6,475 bases of DNA from NCBI GenBank assembly GCA_016199015.1, contig JACQHN010000007.1:1-6475 (forward strand). Reading direction: 5' to 3'. Below the pieces are notes generated by a model. That model ran no database searches. It was not told the DNA's origin and saw only the letters and a program-made list of their open reading frames with translations. The position numbers were made by a program, and so were the translations under genes. Below, in pieces: positions 6,472 to 6,475 of the stretch (its first letter is position 1; every line of letters starts with the position of its first letter). The DNA comes from Nitrospira defluvii (GTDB taxonomy: Bacteria > Nitrospirota > Nitrospiria > Nitrospirales > Nitrospiraceae).

Positions 6472-6475
6472 AATG

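Overview
The window (about 6.5 kb, moderately GC-rich) carries four genes, all on the minus strand. Gene content and protein style suggest an environmental Gram-negative bacterium rich in c-type cytochromes, perhaps of the Nitrospirota (Nitrospira-like). That assignment is an impression from protein flavour, not a demonstrated match. No mobile element, CRISPR array, tRNA or rRNA was recognised.

Layout, from high to low coordinates (the direction of transcription): (i) 6427-5042, a complete 461-residue radical SAM/SPASM enzyme related to the NirJ/AhbD/PqqE-type maturases, with a C-terminal segment resembling the small PCP_red domain of protochlorophyllide reductase subunits; (ii) 4955-4440, a 171-residue four-helix membrane protein of the CopD type (HemJ-like function is the alternative); (iii) a 366-base gene-free stretch with two possible RNA hairpins; (iv) 4073-2347, a secreted di-heme cytochrome c of the cytochrome-c-peroxidase/RoxA-like type, split by a 2-base frameshift inside its second CxxCH heme site; (v) 2192 to the window edge, a hybrid-architecture sensor histidine kinase (cysteine-rich V4R-like input domain, membrane hairpin, GAF, HisKA, HATPase_c) missing only its last residues. 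A 46-codon reading frame overlaps the start of the kinase and may be a small coupled gene.

The theme is redox and tetrapyrrole chemistry: a radical SAM enzyme of a heme-modifying type, a membrane protein of a copper/heme-handling type, a periplasmic di-heme protein and a sensor kinase. Spacers of 86 to 366 bases separate the first three genes, so a single operon is not obvious. The first two genes share a nearly identical AT-rich repeat 15-18 bases before their start codons, the best hint of either joint control or an interspersed intergenic repeat family.

The most notable points are the lesion in the heme-binding motif of an otherwise intact di-heme gene, the paired upstream repeats, the radical SAM-PCP_red fusion, and the unusual kinase input module.
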